From assembly GCA_026395655.1 (NCBI GenBank), contig JAPLYJ010000042.1:1-9823 (forward strand): a stretch of 9,823 bases of DNA, given 5' to 3'. Both the position numbers and the translations under genes were made by a program. Origin of the DNA: Candidatus Parcubacteria bacterium. Its GTDB lineage: Bacteria > Patescibacteriota > Minisyncoccia > UBA6257 > JAPLYJ01. Within the stretch, counting starts at the first letter, position 1; every line of letters starts with the position of its first letter. A model generated the notes under the pieces. The model was not told the origin of the DNA. It ran no database searches and saw only the letters and a list, made by a program, of their open reading frames with translations. Shown here in pieces: positions 1 to 6,833 of this stretch.

Positions 1-8
1 AGAATAAG

Positions 9-92
9 TGGGTATGGTGGGACTCGAACCCACATGAGCTTGCGCTCATAGCATTTTGAGTGCTACGCGTATACCAATTCCACCACATACCC
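9..92 (-). tRNA. trnL-CAA: tRNA-Leu (anticodon CAA)
   Basis: On the minus strand this folds as a class II tRNA. A 7-bp acceptor stem (GGGTATG with CATACCC) is followed by a D-arm containing GG, then an anticodon stem TAGCA/TGCTA with loop CTCAAAA, giving anticodon CAA, which reads the leucine codon UUG. A long variable arm (TGAGC-GCAA-GCTCA) is typical of leucine tRNAs, and the T-loop TTCGAGT is canonical. The discriminator base is A, as expected for leucine. The next bases are CTT, so the 3' CCA is not encoded and must be added by a CCA-adding enzyme. It diverges from parA. Confidence 0.97.
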
Positions 93-101
93 GAAATTTA
101 T

Positions 102-130
102 TTGATAATAACACAGAAATTTATTAGAAT
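102..130 (+). promoter_or_regulatory. Predicted promoter of parA-parB
   Basis: TTGATA (102-107), a 17-bp spacer, then TAGAAT (125-130); each hexamer matches the sigma-70 consensus at five of six positions. Transcription would begin near 137, leaving a leader of about 15 bases that starts around the GGAG at 135-138. This lies entirely within the predicted tRNA-Leu promoter on the other strand. Confidence 0.55.
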
Positions 131-133
131 CAA
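105..133 (-). promoter_or_regulatory. Predicted promoter of tRNA-Leu, overlapping the parA promoter
   Basis: On the minus strand there is TTGATT (plus-strand 128-133), a 17-bp spacer and TATTAT (105-110). The predicted transcription start is near 98, six bases before the tRNA 5' end. The -35 element shares bases with the -10 of the parA promoter and the reverse, so the two polymerase sites should exclude each other. Prediction by sequence only. Confidence 0.55.
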
Positions 134-151
134 TGGAGAAGATATTTAAAT

Positions 152-400
152 ATGACTAAAGTTATCGCAGTTTGCAATCAAAAAGGGGGAGTGGGTAAAA
201 CTACTACCGCAGTCAATCTTTCCGCCTATCTCAGCCAGATGGGCAGGCGAGTTTTGTTTATTGATTTAGATCCTCAAGCTAACGGTACCACTGGTTTGGG
301 TATAAATCCCAACAGCTTAAATAAAACGGTATATCATTTATTAGCTTATAACATTTTACCGTACCACTGGTTTGGGTATAAATCCCAACAGCTTAAATAA
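152..400 (+). CDS. parA: ParA/Soj chromosome-partitioning ATPase, N-terminal fragment (frame broken by tandem duplication)
   Basis: This is the N-terminal piece of a MinD/ParA-family ATPase, which with ParB segregates newly replicated origins by ATP-dependent nucleoid binding. The deviant Walker A motif KGGVGKTT with its signature lysine is at residues 11-18, and the FIDLDPQAN motif follows near residues 36-44. True ParA sequence continues to about residue 70 (NILP). A 76-bp duplication then shifts the frame, and twelve unrelated residues (YHWFGYKSQQLK) precede the stop. ATG 152 is the natural family start; a GGAG lies 13 bases upstream and a promoter at 102-130. Deleting one repeat copy joins this fragment perfectly to the next one, giving 267 aa, a normal Soj length. 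As written, this fragment alone could not fold into a working ATPase. Confidence 0.9.
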   Translation: MTKVIAVCNQKGGVGKTTTAVNLSAYLSQMGRRVLFIDLDPQANGTTGLGINPNSLNKTVYHLLAYNILPYHWFGYKSQQLK

Positions 401-436
401 AACGGTATATCATTTATTAGCTTATAACATTTTACC
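285..436 (+). repeat. Perfect 76-bp tandem duplication inside parA
   Basis: Bases 285-360 and 361-436 are identical, head to tail. The matches stop exactly at the unit edges (284 is G but 360 is C; 361 is G but 437 is C), so there is no microhomology at the novel junction. The unit is 76 bases, which is not a multiple of three, so it frameshifts parA. Removing one copy gives an uninterrupted ParA reading frame. It is either a very young duplication or an artefact of joining two contigs that share a k-1 overlap (76 = 77 - 1). Confidence 0.97.
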
Positions 437-1031
437 CGATGATTTAATTTTAAAAACTAGATTATCTAATTTAGATATTTTACCAGCTTCTCAAGATTTA
501 ATTGGTATACAGATAGAATTGATAAATGTTTTAAATAGAGAGTTTAAATTAAAAGAAGCACTTACTGCTAAAAAATACGATTATGACTATGTCATCATCG
601 ATTTGCCTCCTTCTTTAGGATTATTAACTATCAATGGGTTGGTAGCTGCAGAACAAGTAATCATCCCCATCCAAACAGAATATTATGCCTTAGAAGGTTT
701 AAGCCAATTAGTTCAAACTGTAGATTTAATACGTAATAACTTAGGAACTGATTTAAAAATTATGGGAGCTCTTTTAACTCTATATGATCGCAGGAATCGT
801 TTAGATCGTTTGATAGCCAAAGAAATTAGAAGAAAATTTTCAGGATATGTTTTTAATACTGTGATACCGCGTAATGTTTCTTTGGCTGAAGCTCCTAGTT
901 TTTCTCAAACTATTTTAGAATATAGTCCTAACTCAGAAGGAGGTTTGGCTTTTCGTCAGTTAACCCAAGAAGTTTTGTCTTTGGAAAATGTAGTTTTGCA
1001 AGTTGATAAACCATTAACAGAAACATTTTAA
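372..1031 (+). CDS. parA: ParA/Soj chromosome-partitioning ATPase, C-terminal fragment
   Basis: This reading frame carries the remaining three quarters of ParA. It begins inside the second repeat copy; the listed start is an in-frame TTG that corresponds to a leucine of the intact protein, not a real initiation site. It contains the Walker B-like region YVIIDLPPSLG (near residues 72-82 of the fragment), the conserved TEYYALEGLSQL segment, and the C-terminal stretch with VIPRNVSLAEAPSF, all hallmarks of Soj. Joined to the first fragment it gives a complete 267-aa ATPase. parB follows after 16 bases on the same strand, as in most bacterial parAB operons. If the duplication is real, this fragment lacks the ATP-binding loop and would be inactive. 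Confidence 0.9.
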   Translation: MGINPNSLNKTVYHLLAYNILPDDLILKTRLSNLDILPASQDLIGIQIELINVLNREFKLKEALTAKKYDYDYVIIDLPPSLGLLTINGLVAAEQVIIPIQTEYYALEGLSQLVQTVDLIRNNLGTDLKIMGALLTLYDRRNRLDRLIAKEIRRKFSGYVFNTVIPRNVSLAEAPSFSQTILEYSPNSEGGLAFRQLTQEVLSLENVVLQVDKPLTETF

Positions 1032-1047
1032 AAATAAATTATCATAT

Positions 1048-2127
1048 ATGGATAACAATATGAGTGGAGGTATTCAATCTTTAATACCTAAAAAAAATAT
1101 ACCTTTGGTTTCAGACAATCAATCTATGGATAAAAGTGATGAAGCTTTAGAAAAACAAATTAGCGATAAGGTTGATAGTCTTTTAAACCCTAACGCTACT
1201 AATCAAACTGAAATAGTGGAACAACCACTTGAACCTGAAAAACAAGAAAATTATCAAAAACCAATTATTTCTCATAGTCCGGAAAAATTAGAACATATTT
1301 TTTCTATAGAGATAGAAAAGATTAAACCTAACCCTCAGCAACCTAGAAGATATTTTTCAGAAGAATCTATTGATGAATTAGCAGAATCTATTAAAGAATA
1401 CGGAGTGTTAGAACCTTTGATTGTAGAAAGGTTAGAAAACGTTAACGAATATGGTTCACAAGTGGAGTACCAATTGATTGCGGGAGAAAGAAGATTAATG
1501 GCTTCTAAAAAATTAGGGTTTAAGACAGTCCCTGCTGTTATTAAAAATTTTTCCACAGAGCAAAGAAGATTGGAGGTAGCTTTAATTGAAAACATTCAAA
1601 GAGAAGATTTATCTATTATTGCTAAAGCTAAAGCTTTTGCTAAACTCATGAGTAATTTTGGTTTGTCTCAGAAAGAAGTAGCTGAAAGATTAGGCAAAAG
1701 TAGGGAAGTGGTAGCTAACAGTCTACGTCTTTTACAATTGCCCTACGAAGCTCAAAAAGCCCTAGATGAGGCTAAAATCAATGAAGGCCATGCTAGAGCG
1801 CTACTTTTAATCAATAACCCTCAAAAACGGTTAGCTCTTTTAGGAGAAATTCTTTCAAAAAATCTTTCAGGCAGAGAAGCAGAGATTATATCAAAAAGGA
1901 TGATGGGGATGGAAGAAACTACGATAAGTCATGCATCTAAGAAATTTAATTTTTCTTCAGAAGCAGGTGATTTGGAAATGAAAGAAAAATTAGAAAATGT
2001 TTTTCAGACTCCGGTAAATATTAGAAAAAGAGGCAAAGAAGGAGAGATTGCTATCAAATTTTATTCTGAAGAAGAAATGAACAAGATTATTGAATGGATG
2101 CTTAAAATTAAAGACCAGGCTGTTTAA
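1048..2127 (+). CDS. parB: ParB/Spo0J centromere-binding CTPase
   Basis: ParB loads at parS sites, spreads as a CTP-gated clamp and stimulates ParA. The 359-aa protein has the expected layout. A short N-terminal SLIP-type motif (near residues 8-16) resembles the ParA-interacting tail and is followed by a polar linker to about residue 83. The ParB/Srx CTP-binding domain (84-190) contains PNPQQPRR (94-101), GERR (146-149) and ENIQRED (181-187). A helix-turn-helix region, GLSQKEVAERLGKSREVV, spans 205-222, with EGHARALL at 246-253. The C-terminal dimerisation domain ends in GEIAIKFYSEEEMNKIIEW (332-350). ATG 1048 was chosen; ATG 1060 is a possible alternative start, and neither has a Shine-Dalgarno site. 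It is probably cotranscribed with parA. The last 20 bases overlap the end of the convergent rsh gene. Confidence 0.97.
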   Translation: MDNNMSGGIQSLIPKKNIPLVSDNQSMDKSDEALEKQISDKVDSLLNPNATNQTEIVEQPLEPEKQENYQKPIISHSPEKLEHIFSIEIEKIKPNPQQPRRYFSEESIDELAESIKEYGVLEPLIVERLENVNEYGSQVEYQLIAGERRLMASKKLGFKTVPAVIKNFSTEQRRLEVALIENIQREDLSIIAKAKAFAKLMSNFGLSQKEVAERLGKSREVVANSLRLLQLPYEAQKALDEAKINEGHARALLLINNPQKRLALLGEILSKNLSGREAEIISKRMMGMEETTISHASKKFNFSSEAGDLEMKEKLENVFQTPVNIRKRGKEGEIAIKFYSEEEMNKIIEWMLKIKDQAV

Positions 2128-3577
2128 TATTTTTTCTAATTTGTGTTTTTGTTTCTTTCATTTTGACAAATTCTAACCAGGAATACGAAGGTTTCTTGTT
2201 TTTTTGAATTAATATTTCTATCACATCTCCAGATTTAAGATTAAAGTCCAAAGGTACTAATTTGCCGTTGATTTTACTTCCTACACATTGGTTACCAATA
2301 TCTGAATGAATTTGGTACGCAAAATCAACAGGTGTAGCTCCTTCTGGCAAATCAATAATATCCCCTTGAGGTGTCAAAACATAGATGCGATCTTTTAAAA
2401 AATCATTTTTTAATAATTCTAAAAATTCTTGGGGATCTTTAATATCTTTTTGCCAATCTTTGAGTTGTTTTAACCAAAGGAATTTCTTGTCTAAAACAAA
2501 TTGGCTTTTGTCCTTTTTTTGATTATATCCTTTAGATCCTTTTTTAATATTGTAATACCAATGGCTGGCGATACCCCATTCTGCTTCTTGATGCATTCTT
2601 TCATCTCTGATTTGTATTTCCATGATACGACCATTTGGTCCAAAAACCGTAGTATGCAAACTTTGGTACCCATTTGGTTTGGGATTAGCGATATAATCTT
2701 TAAAACGACCAGGTACAGGCTTCCATAGTTGATGAATAATACCTAATGCGCTGTAACATTCTTCTAAATTAGATACCAATATTCTGGTAGCTACCAAATC
2801 ATATATCTTAGTAATATCCATATCTTCTTTTTTCAATTTTCGCCAAATGCTAAAAAGATGTTTAGCTCTTGATTCTATCTTAACAGGCTTAATATCATTT
2901 TCTTTCAAAACTTTTTCAATCACAGGAGACATATTTTTTAAATATATTTCTAATTCTTTTTGTCTGCGTCCTGACAATTGAGCTACATATCTATAATCTT
3001 CGGGGTATGCATAGGGAAAAGCTAGATCTTCTAAGATGGATCCTAATTTAGTTAAACCTAAGCGATAGGCTAAGGGAGCAAATATTTCTAAGGTTTCTAA
3101 AGCGTTAGGTTTTTGTTTTTCTTTTTCTAAAGCCCAAATGGTTTTAAGATTGTCTACTTGGTCAGCTAATTTAATCATGACTACCCTTAAATCTTGAGCC
3201 ATGGCTAAAAATAGATTACGGAAATTTTCTGCTTGATTTAAATTGCCAGAATATTCTACTTGGGAAATTTTAGTAATACCATGAATGAGAAATTCTACTT
3301 CTGATCCAAACATTTTACCTAAATCAGAAGAGGTAATTTTTGTTTCTTTGACTACGCCATGGAGTAAACCAGCTGCTAAAGTAGTTGAATCAGCATGTAT
3401 TTCAGACAAGAGAAAAGTCACCCTGATGGGGTGATTAAAATATGGTTCTTTTGATTTTCTTAAAGAACCTTCGTGTATGTTTTTTGCGTAATCGTAAGCT
3501 TGTTTAACAAAATTAACCTCCTCTTCGTTAAGATATGTTTTAATCTTGTTCAGAATTTTTTTCCAAAGGGGATTCAT
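2108..3577 (-). CDS. rel: RelA/SpoT-family (p)ppGpp synthetase with degenerate hydrolase site and no C-terminal regulatory region
   Basis: An alarmone enzyme of the stringent response. Order of domains: HD hydrolase-like domain (about 25-190), synthetase domain (about 230-345), TGS domain (about 396-458), then an abrupt end at 489. The synthetase looks intact: RAKHLFS (237-243), YDLVATRI (259-266), the RFKD loop (291-294) typical of bifunctional Rel rather than RelA, YQSLH (304-308) and MEIQIR (319-324). The hydrolase domain keeps H49, H73 and D139, but the metal-binding aspartate after H73 is glycine (G74), and the usual Glu-Asp pair is K77-E78. Hydrolysis is therefore probably lost (inference). 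Full-length Rel/RelA proteins have about 700-750 residues including zinc-finger and ACT domains, which are absent here. The ATG lies inside topA (38-bp overlap) with no Shine-Dalgarno, suggesting translational coupling. Confidence 0.95.
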   Translation of the reverse strand: MNPLWKKILNKIKTYLNEEEVNFVKQAYDYAKNIHEGSLRKSKEPYFNHPIRVTFLLSEIHADSTTLAAGLLHGVVKETKITSSDLGKMFGSEVEFLIHGITKISQVEYSGNLNQAENFRNLFLAMAQDLRVVMIKLADQVDNLKTIWALEKEKQKPNALETLEIFAPLAYRLGLTKLGSILEDLAFPYAYPEDYRYVAQLSGRRQKELEIYLKNMSPVIEKVLKENDIKPVKIESRAKHLFSIWRKLKKEDMDITKIYDLVATRILVSNLEECYSALGIIHQLWKPVPGRFKDYIANPKPNGYQSLHTTVFGPNGRIMEIQIRDERMHQEAEWGIASHWYYNIKKGSKGYNQKKDKSQFVLDKKFLWLKQLKDWQKDIKDPQEFLELLKNDFLKDRIYVLTPQGDIIDLPEGATPVDFAYQIHSDIGNQCVGSKINGKLVPLDFNLKSGDVIEILIQKNKKPSYSWLEFVKMKETKTQIRKNIKQPGL

Positions 3578-5639
3578 ATGTACAATTTTTATTGGAACAA
3601 CCTACATTTTTTTTCTTTTCTACGAGCATCTCTCCGCATGACGGACAGAATCTACCCAAAGGTTTGAAGTTAGATATATAATCACATTTTGGCCACAGAG
3701 AACAGCCATAGAATATTTTACCTCTTTTAGATCTTCGCATGACGATATCTCCTTCTTGGCATTTAGGACATTTAATACCTAGATTATTGCTTTTCAAGGG
3801 TTTTGCATTTTTACATTCTGGGAATCCAGAGCAAGCCATGAATTTACCAAAGCGTCCGTATTTGATTATCATGGGGCGTCCGCATTTTTCACAAACTTCA
3901 TCTGTTTTTTCATCAAGTACGAGTTCTTGTTTAGAAACATCAGTATATTTTTGAGTTAATTTTTCTTTGAAAGGTGTATAGAATTGGCGGACTGTTTCAA
4001 ACCAAACTTTGTCTCCATTAGCAATGGCGTCTAAATCATTTTCTAAATTAGCTGTAAATTGATAGTCTACTATTTCAGGAAAATGTTGTGATAATAAATC
4101 GCTGACTATTATTCCAATTTCTGTAGGACAAAATGATTTGTTGTCATCTTTTAAAACATATCTTCTGTTTTGGATTACAGAAATGATGGTAGCGTAAGTG
4201 GAAGGTCTGCCAATACCATATTCTTCTAAAGCTTTGATAATACTAGCTTCATTGTATCTCGGAGGTGGTTGGGTAAAATGCTGATTAGGGATGATTTCTT
4301 TAATTTTTAATTCTTCTCCTTCTTTTAAATTAGGTAAAGTATTTTCTGTTTCTCCTTTAGGATATATTTTCCAAAAACCATCAAAAACTATTTCAGATCC
4401 AGAAGTATTGAAAAAATACAAATCTTTTTTACCTTGGCTAGAAATTTCTACACTCATTGTTTTTAAAACAGCCGCTGGCATTTGTGAAGCCATGAATCTG
4501 CGCCAGATAAGATCATATATTTTAAATTCTTCAGAAGACAAACTTTCTTTAATACTTTCCGGAGAAAGTTGAGGCTGGGTAGGCCTGATAGCTTCGTGAG
4601 CTTCTTGAGCTAATTTAGATCTGTTTTTAAAATATCTAGGCTCATCTAAAGCGTAATCTTTCCCTATATTATTTGATAGCCATTGTTTAGCTGTATTTAA
4701 AGATTCGGCAGAAAGATTAAAAGAATCTGTGCGCATGTAAGTAATTAACCCTGTAGGCCCTTGGGGTAAAGATATACCTTCATAAAGATGCTGGGCAATG
4801 AACATGGTTTTTTTAGCAGGATATTTATATTTTTGCCAAGCTGTTTGTTGCAAACTACTAGTGATAAATGGGGGAGCGGGATGACGTTTAGTTTCTTTAT
4901 AAGTGATTTGAGTAATTTGACTATCACTATTTTTTAAATCTTCTTTAACAGCTTCTGCTTCTTCTTGATTATTGAAAGAAAGTTTTTCTAACTTTTTTTC
5001 ATTAATTTTAAATAACTTAGCTTCAAAAGTTTCTTTTTTGTTTAAAGGTTGAAATTGACCGATTATTTCCCAGAATTCTTGAGCTTGAAAAGCTTTGATT
5101 TCTTTTTCCCTGTCTACAATAATTTTCAAAGCAGCTGATTGTACGCGTCCAGCTGATAAACCTTTTAAAACTTTTTTCCATAAAAAAGGGGAAAGTTCGT
5201 AACCTACTAATCTGTCTAAAACACGCCTAGCTTGTTGGGCATTAACTAAATTCATGTCTATCTCCCTGGGGTTCTTTAAAGCTTCTAAAATCGCATTTTC
5301 GGTAATCTCATGAAAAACAATTCTCTGATATGTTTTTTGTTCTTTTTCGTTTAAGATTTTTTGAATATGAAAAGCGATAGATTCTCCTTCTCTGTCCTCG
5401 TCAGTAGCTAGAATTATTTCTTTGGCTTTTAAACCTGCTTTTTTTAAAGCTGTAACATTTTTTCTGGCTTTAACAGGAACAATATAAGCTGGTTGGAAAT
5501 TATTTTCTACATCAATACCTAACCGAGATTTAGGTAAATCTTTAACATGGCCGTAAGATGCTAGAACTTTATATTGGTTACCTAAAAAATGACTGATAGT
5601 TCTAGCTTTTGCTGGAGATTCTACAATAATAAGATTCAT
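3540..5639 (-). CDS. topA: DNA topoisomerase I (type IA)
   Basis: It relaxes negative supercoils by single-strand cutting through a 5'-phosphotyrosine. At 699 aa it matches the usual length of compact bacterial TopA. The Toprim domain is at the N-terminus with catalytic E7 (VESPAKA) and TDEDREGE (79-86) holding the metal-binding acidic residues. LSAGRVQSAAL is at 161-171. The nucleophile is Y301 in TYMRTDS, and RPSTYA is at 478-483. Three C-terminal zinc ribbons follow: C583/C586/C603/C609, C624/C627/C646/C652 and C665/C668/C681/C686. All catalytic residues I can place are present. It lies four bases after dprA and overlaps rsh by 38 bases, so all three are likely on one transcript. No Shine-Dalgarno precedes the ATG. 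Confident. Confidence 0.98.
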   Translation of the reverse strand: MNLIIVESPAKARTISHFLGNQYKVLASYGHVKDLPKSRLGIDVENNFQPAYIVPVKARKNVTALKKAGLKAKEIILATDEDREGESIAFHIQKILNEKEQKTYQRIVFHEITENAILEALKNPREIDMNLVNAQQARRVLDRLVGYELSPFLWKKVLKGLSAGRVQSAALKIIVDREKEIKAFQAQEFWEIIGQFQPLNKKETFEAKLFKINEKKLEKLSFNNQEEAEAVKEDLKNSDSQITQITYKETKRHPAPPFITSSLQQTAWQKYKYPAKKTMFIAQHLYEGISLPQGPTGLITYMRTDSFNLSAESLNTAKQWLSNNIGKDYALDEPRYFKNRSKLAQEAHEAIRPTQPQLSPESIKESLSSEEFKIYDLIWRRFMASQMPAAVLKTMSVEISSQGKKDLYFFNTSGSEIVFDGFWKIYPKGETENTLPNLKEGEELKIKEIIPNQHFTQPPPRYNEASIIKALEEYGIGRPSTYATIISVIQNRRYVLKDDNKSFCPTEIGIIVSDLLSQHFPEIVDYQFTANLENDLDAIANGDKVWFETVRQFYTPFKEKLTQKYTDVSKQELVLDEKTDEVCEKCGRPMIIKYGRFGKFMACSGFPECKNAKPLKSNNLGIKCPKCQEGDIVMRRSKRGKIFYGCSLWPKCDYISNFKPLGRFCPSCGEMLVEKKKNVGCSNKNCTYESPLEKNSEQD

Positions 5640-5643
5640 GTAT

Positions 5644-6750
5644 TTATTTTTTTATAATATATTGACCGTTGCCTGTATTTTTAATATATCCTTTGTTTTC
5701 TAACTCTATAATAACAGAAATGGCTTCAGCTGCTTTGAGATTAGACACTTCAATAATTTTGTCAATAGAAATGATTTCTGAAGAATCAAAAAGAGACAAG
5801 ATTTCTTTTTCTTGTTTGGTTTCGATTTCGGCCATTTTGTTTTGGATATCTATTGGTAAATCAATACCAAATTCTTCTAAAACATCTTTAGCACAGGTAA
5901 TTAATTTAGCCCCTTGTTGTATGAGTTTGTTAGTACCTACGGAAAGATTGCTGTTGATGGGACCAGGGATGGCAAATACTTCTCGGTTTTGATCTAAAGC
6001 AAAACGGCTAGTAATCAGCGATCCGCTTTTTAAAGGTGCTTCAATGACAATGGTGCCAGAAGACAAACCGCTGATAATTCTGTTTCTTAAAGGAAAATGA
6101 TGTTTTAAGGGTAAAGTATTAAGGCTGTATTCGCTGATGATACAACCTGAAGCTGTAATTTCTTGAGCTAATTTTTTATTTACAGGGGGATATATGATAT
6201 CTAATCCTGAACCTAAAACAGCTATTGTTTGCCCTTTATTTTTTAAACAAGCTTTATGGCAAATTGTATCTGTTCCCCAGGCTAAACCTGAGACAATGAC
6301 AGCTCCTGCTTGGCTAAGTTGAGAGGATATTTGTTCAGCAGCTTGTTTGCCATAGTAAGAAGGTCTTCTTGTACCGACAATAGCTAAGGCTAAATATGGT
6401 TCTTTTGGCAGCTGGCCTTTGATATATAATCCTAAGGGAGCGTGATTTATTTGTTTTAAGATTGAAGGATAAGAATCTTGCTCTAATAAGATTAAATTGA
6501 CATTGTTTAAAGATAATTTAGCAAATTCTTTTTCCGGGTCTAATTTATGCTGATAAGAAATGATGGTTTCTTTCAAGCGGGGGAAGTTTTTAATTTGTTC
6601 TGTTTGTTGTGATGATTTTAAAAACCAGACATTCTCATATGATTCAAAAGCCTGTTTGAGTTTTTCTAAGTTTAAAAAATCACCCTGAAGAGCTATATTC
6701 AGGCAGTTGTAGTAGACGGCTTCTTTGTGGAAATTGTTTGTTTCAGACAT
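5644..6750 (-). CDS. dprA: DNA-processing protein DprA (Smf)
   Basis: DprA binds incoming single-stranded DNA during natural transformation and loads RecA. In 368 residues it has an N-terminal SAM-like/HhH region (about 1-85), the Rossmann-like core and a C-terminal winged helix (about 308-368, ending LENKGYIKNTGNGQYIIKK). Core motifs: AIVGTRRPSYYG (123-134), VSGLAWGTD (153-161, with W158 where Arg is common), GQTIAVLGSGLDIIYP (173-188), FPLRNRIISGLS (219-230) and SGSLITS (242-248). It is the first gene of the dprA-topA-rsh operon and has its own promoter at 6766-6793. dprA beside topA is a common order in many bacteria. It diverges from a PilO-like gene, fitting a DNA-uptake context. Confidence 0.97.
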   Translation of the reverse strand: MSETNNFHKEAVYYNCLNIALQGDFLNLEKLKQAFESYENVWFLKSSQQTEQIKNFPRLKETIISYQHKLDPEKEFAKLSLNNVNLILLEQDSYPSILKQINHAPLGLYIKGQLPKEPYLALAIVGTRRPSYYGKQAAEQISSQLSQAGAVIVSGLAWGTDTICHKACLKNKGQTIAVLGSGLDIIYPPVNKKLAQEITASGCIISEYSLNTLPLKHHFPLRNRIISGLSSGTIVIEAPLKSGSLITSRFALDQNREVFAIPGPINSNLSVGTNKLIQQGAKLITCAKDVLEEFGIDLPIDIQNKMAEIETKQEKEILSLFDSSEIISIDKIIEVSNLKAAEAISVIIELENKGYIKNTGNGQYIIKK

Positions 6751-6765
6751 ATAGTTTACACATAT

Positions 6766-6793
6766 ATAATATATGTAAATAAAAGATATGCAA
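6766..6793 (-). promoter_or_regulatory. Predicted promoter of the dprA-topA-rsh operon
   Basis: Minus strand: TTGCAT (plus-strand 6788-6793), 16-bp spacer, TATTAT (6766-6771). The start would fall near 6759, giving a leader of only about nine bases before the dprA ATG. The -10 sits inside a 17-bp perfect inverted repeat (6760-6776; arms ACATATAT and ATATATGT around one A), which could be an operator or merely AT-rich sequence. Confidence 0.5.
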
Positions 6794-6798
6794 ATTTT

Positions 6799-6827
6799 TT
6801 GCTTTTTAAAAAAGTATTGGATATAAT
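6799..6827 (+). promoter_or_regulatory. Predicted leaderless promoter of the PilO-like gene
   Basis: TTGCTT (6799-6804), 17-bp spacer, perfect TATAAT (6822-6827). The ATG at 6834 begins seven bases after the -10 end, exactly where transcription should start, so the mRNA is predicted to have essentially no 5' leader. No Shine-Dalgarno is present, consistent with this. Confidence 0.6.
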
Positions 6828-6833
6828 ATAGTC

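Noticed and set aside
152..1031. Programmed frameshift or phase variation as the explanation of split parA
   Set aside because: There is no slippery sequence or short repeat tract; the break is fully explained by the 76-bp duplication, which has no microhomology at its edges.
1..2127. Replication origin or parS site near parAB
   Set aside because: I looked for parS (TGTTTCACGTGAAACA-like) and clusters of DnaA boxes and saw none; only one isolated DnaA box occurs, at 8475.
4291..4572. Plus-strand open frame inside topA, with similar ones inside dprA and rsh
   Set aside because: These are antisense shadows of strongly conserved genes, without start signals or recognisable products.
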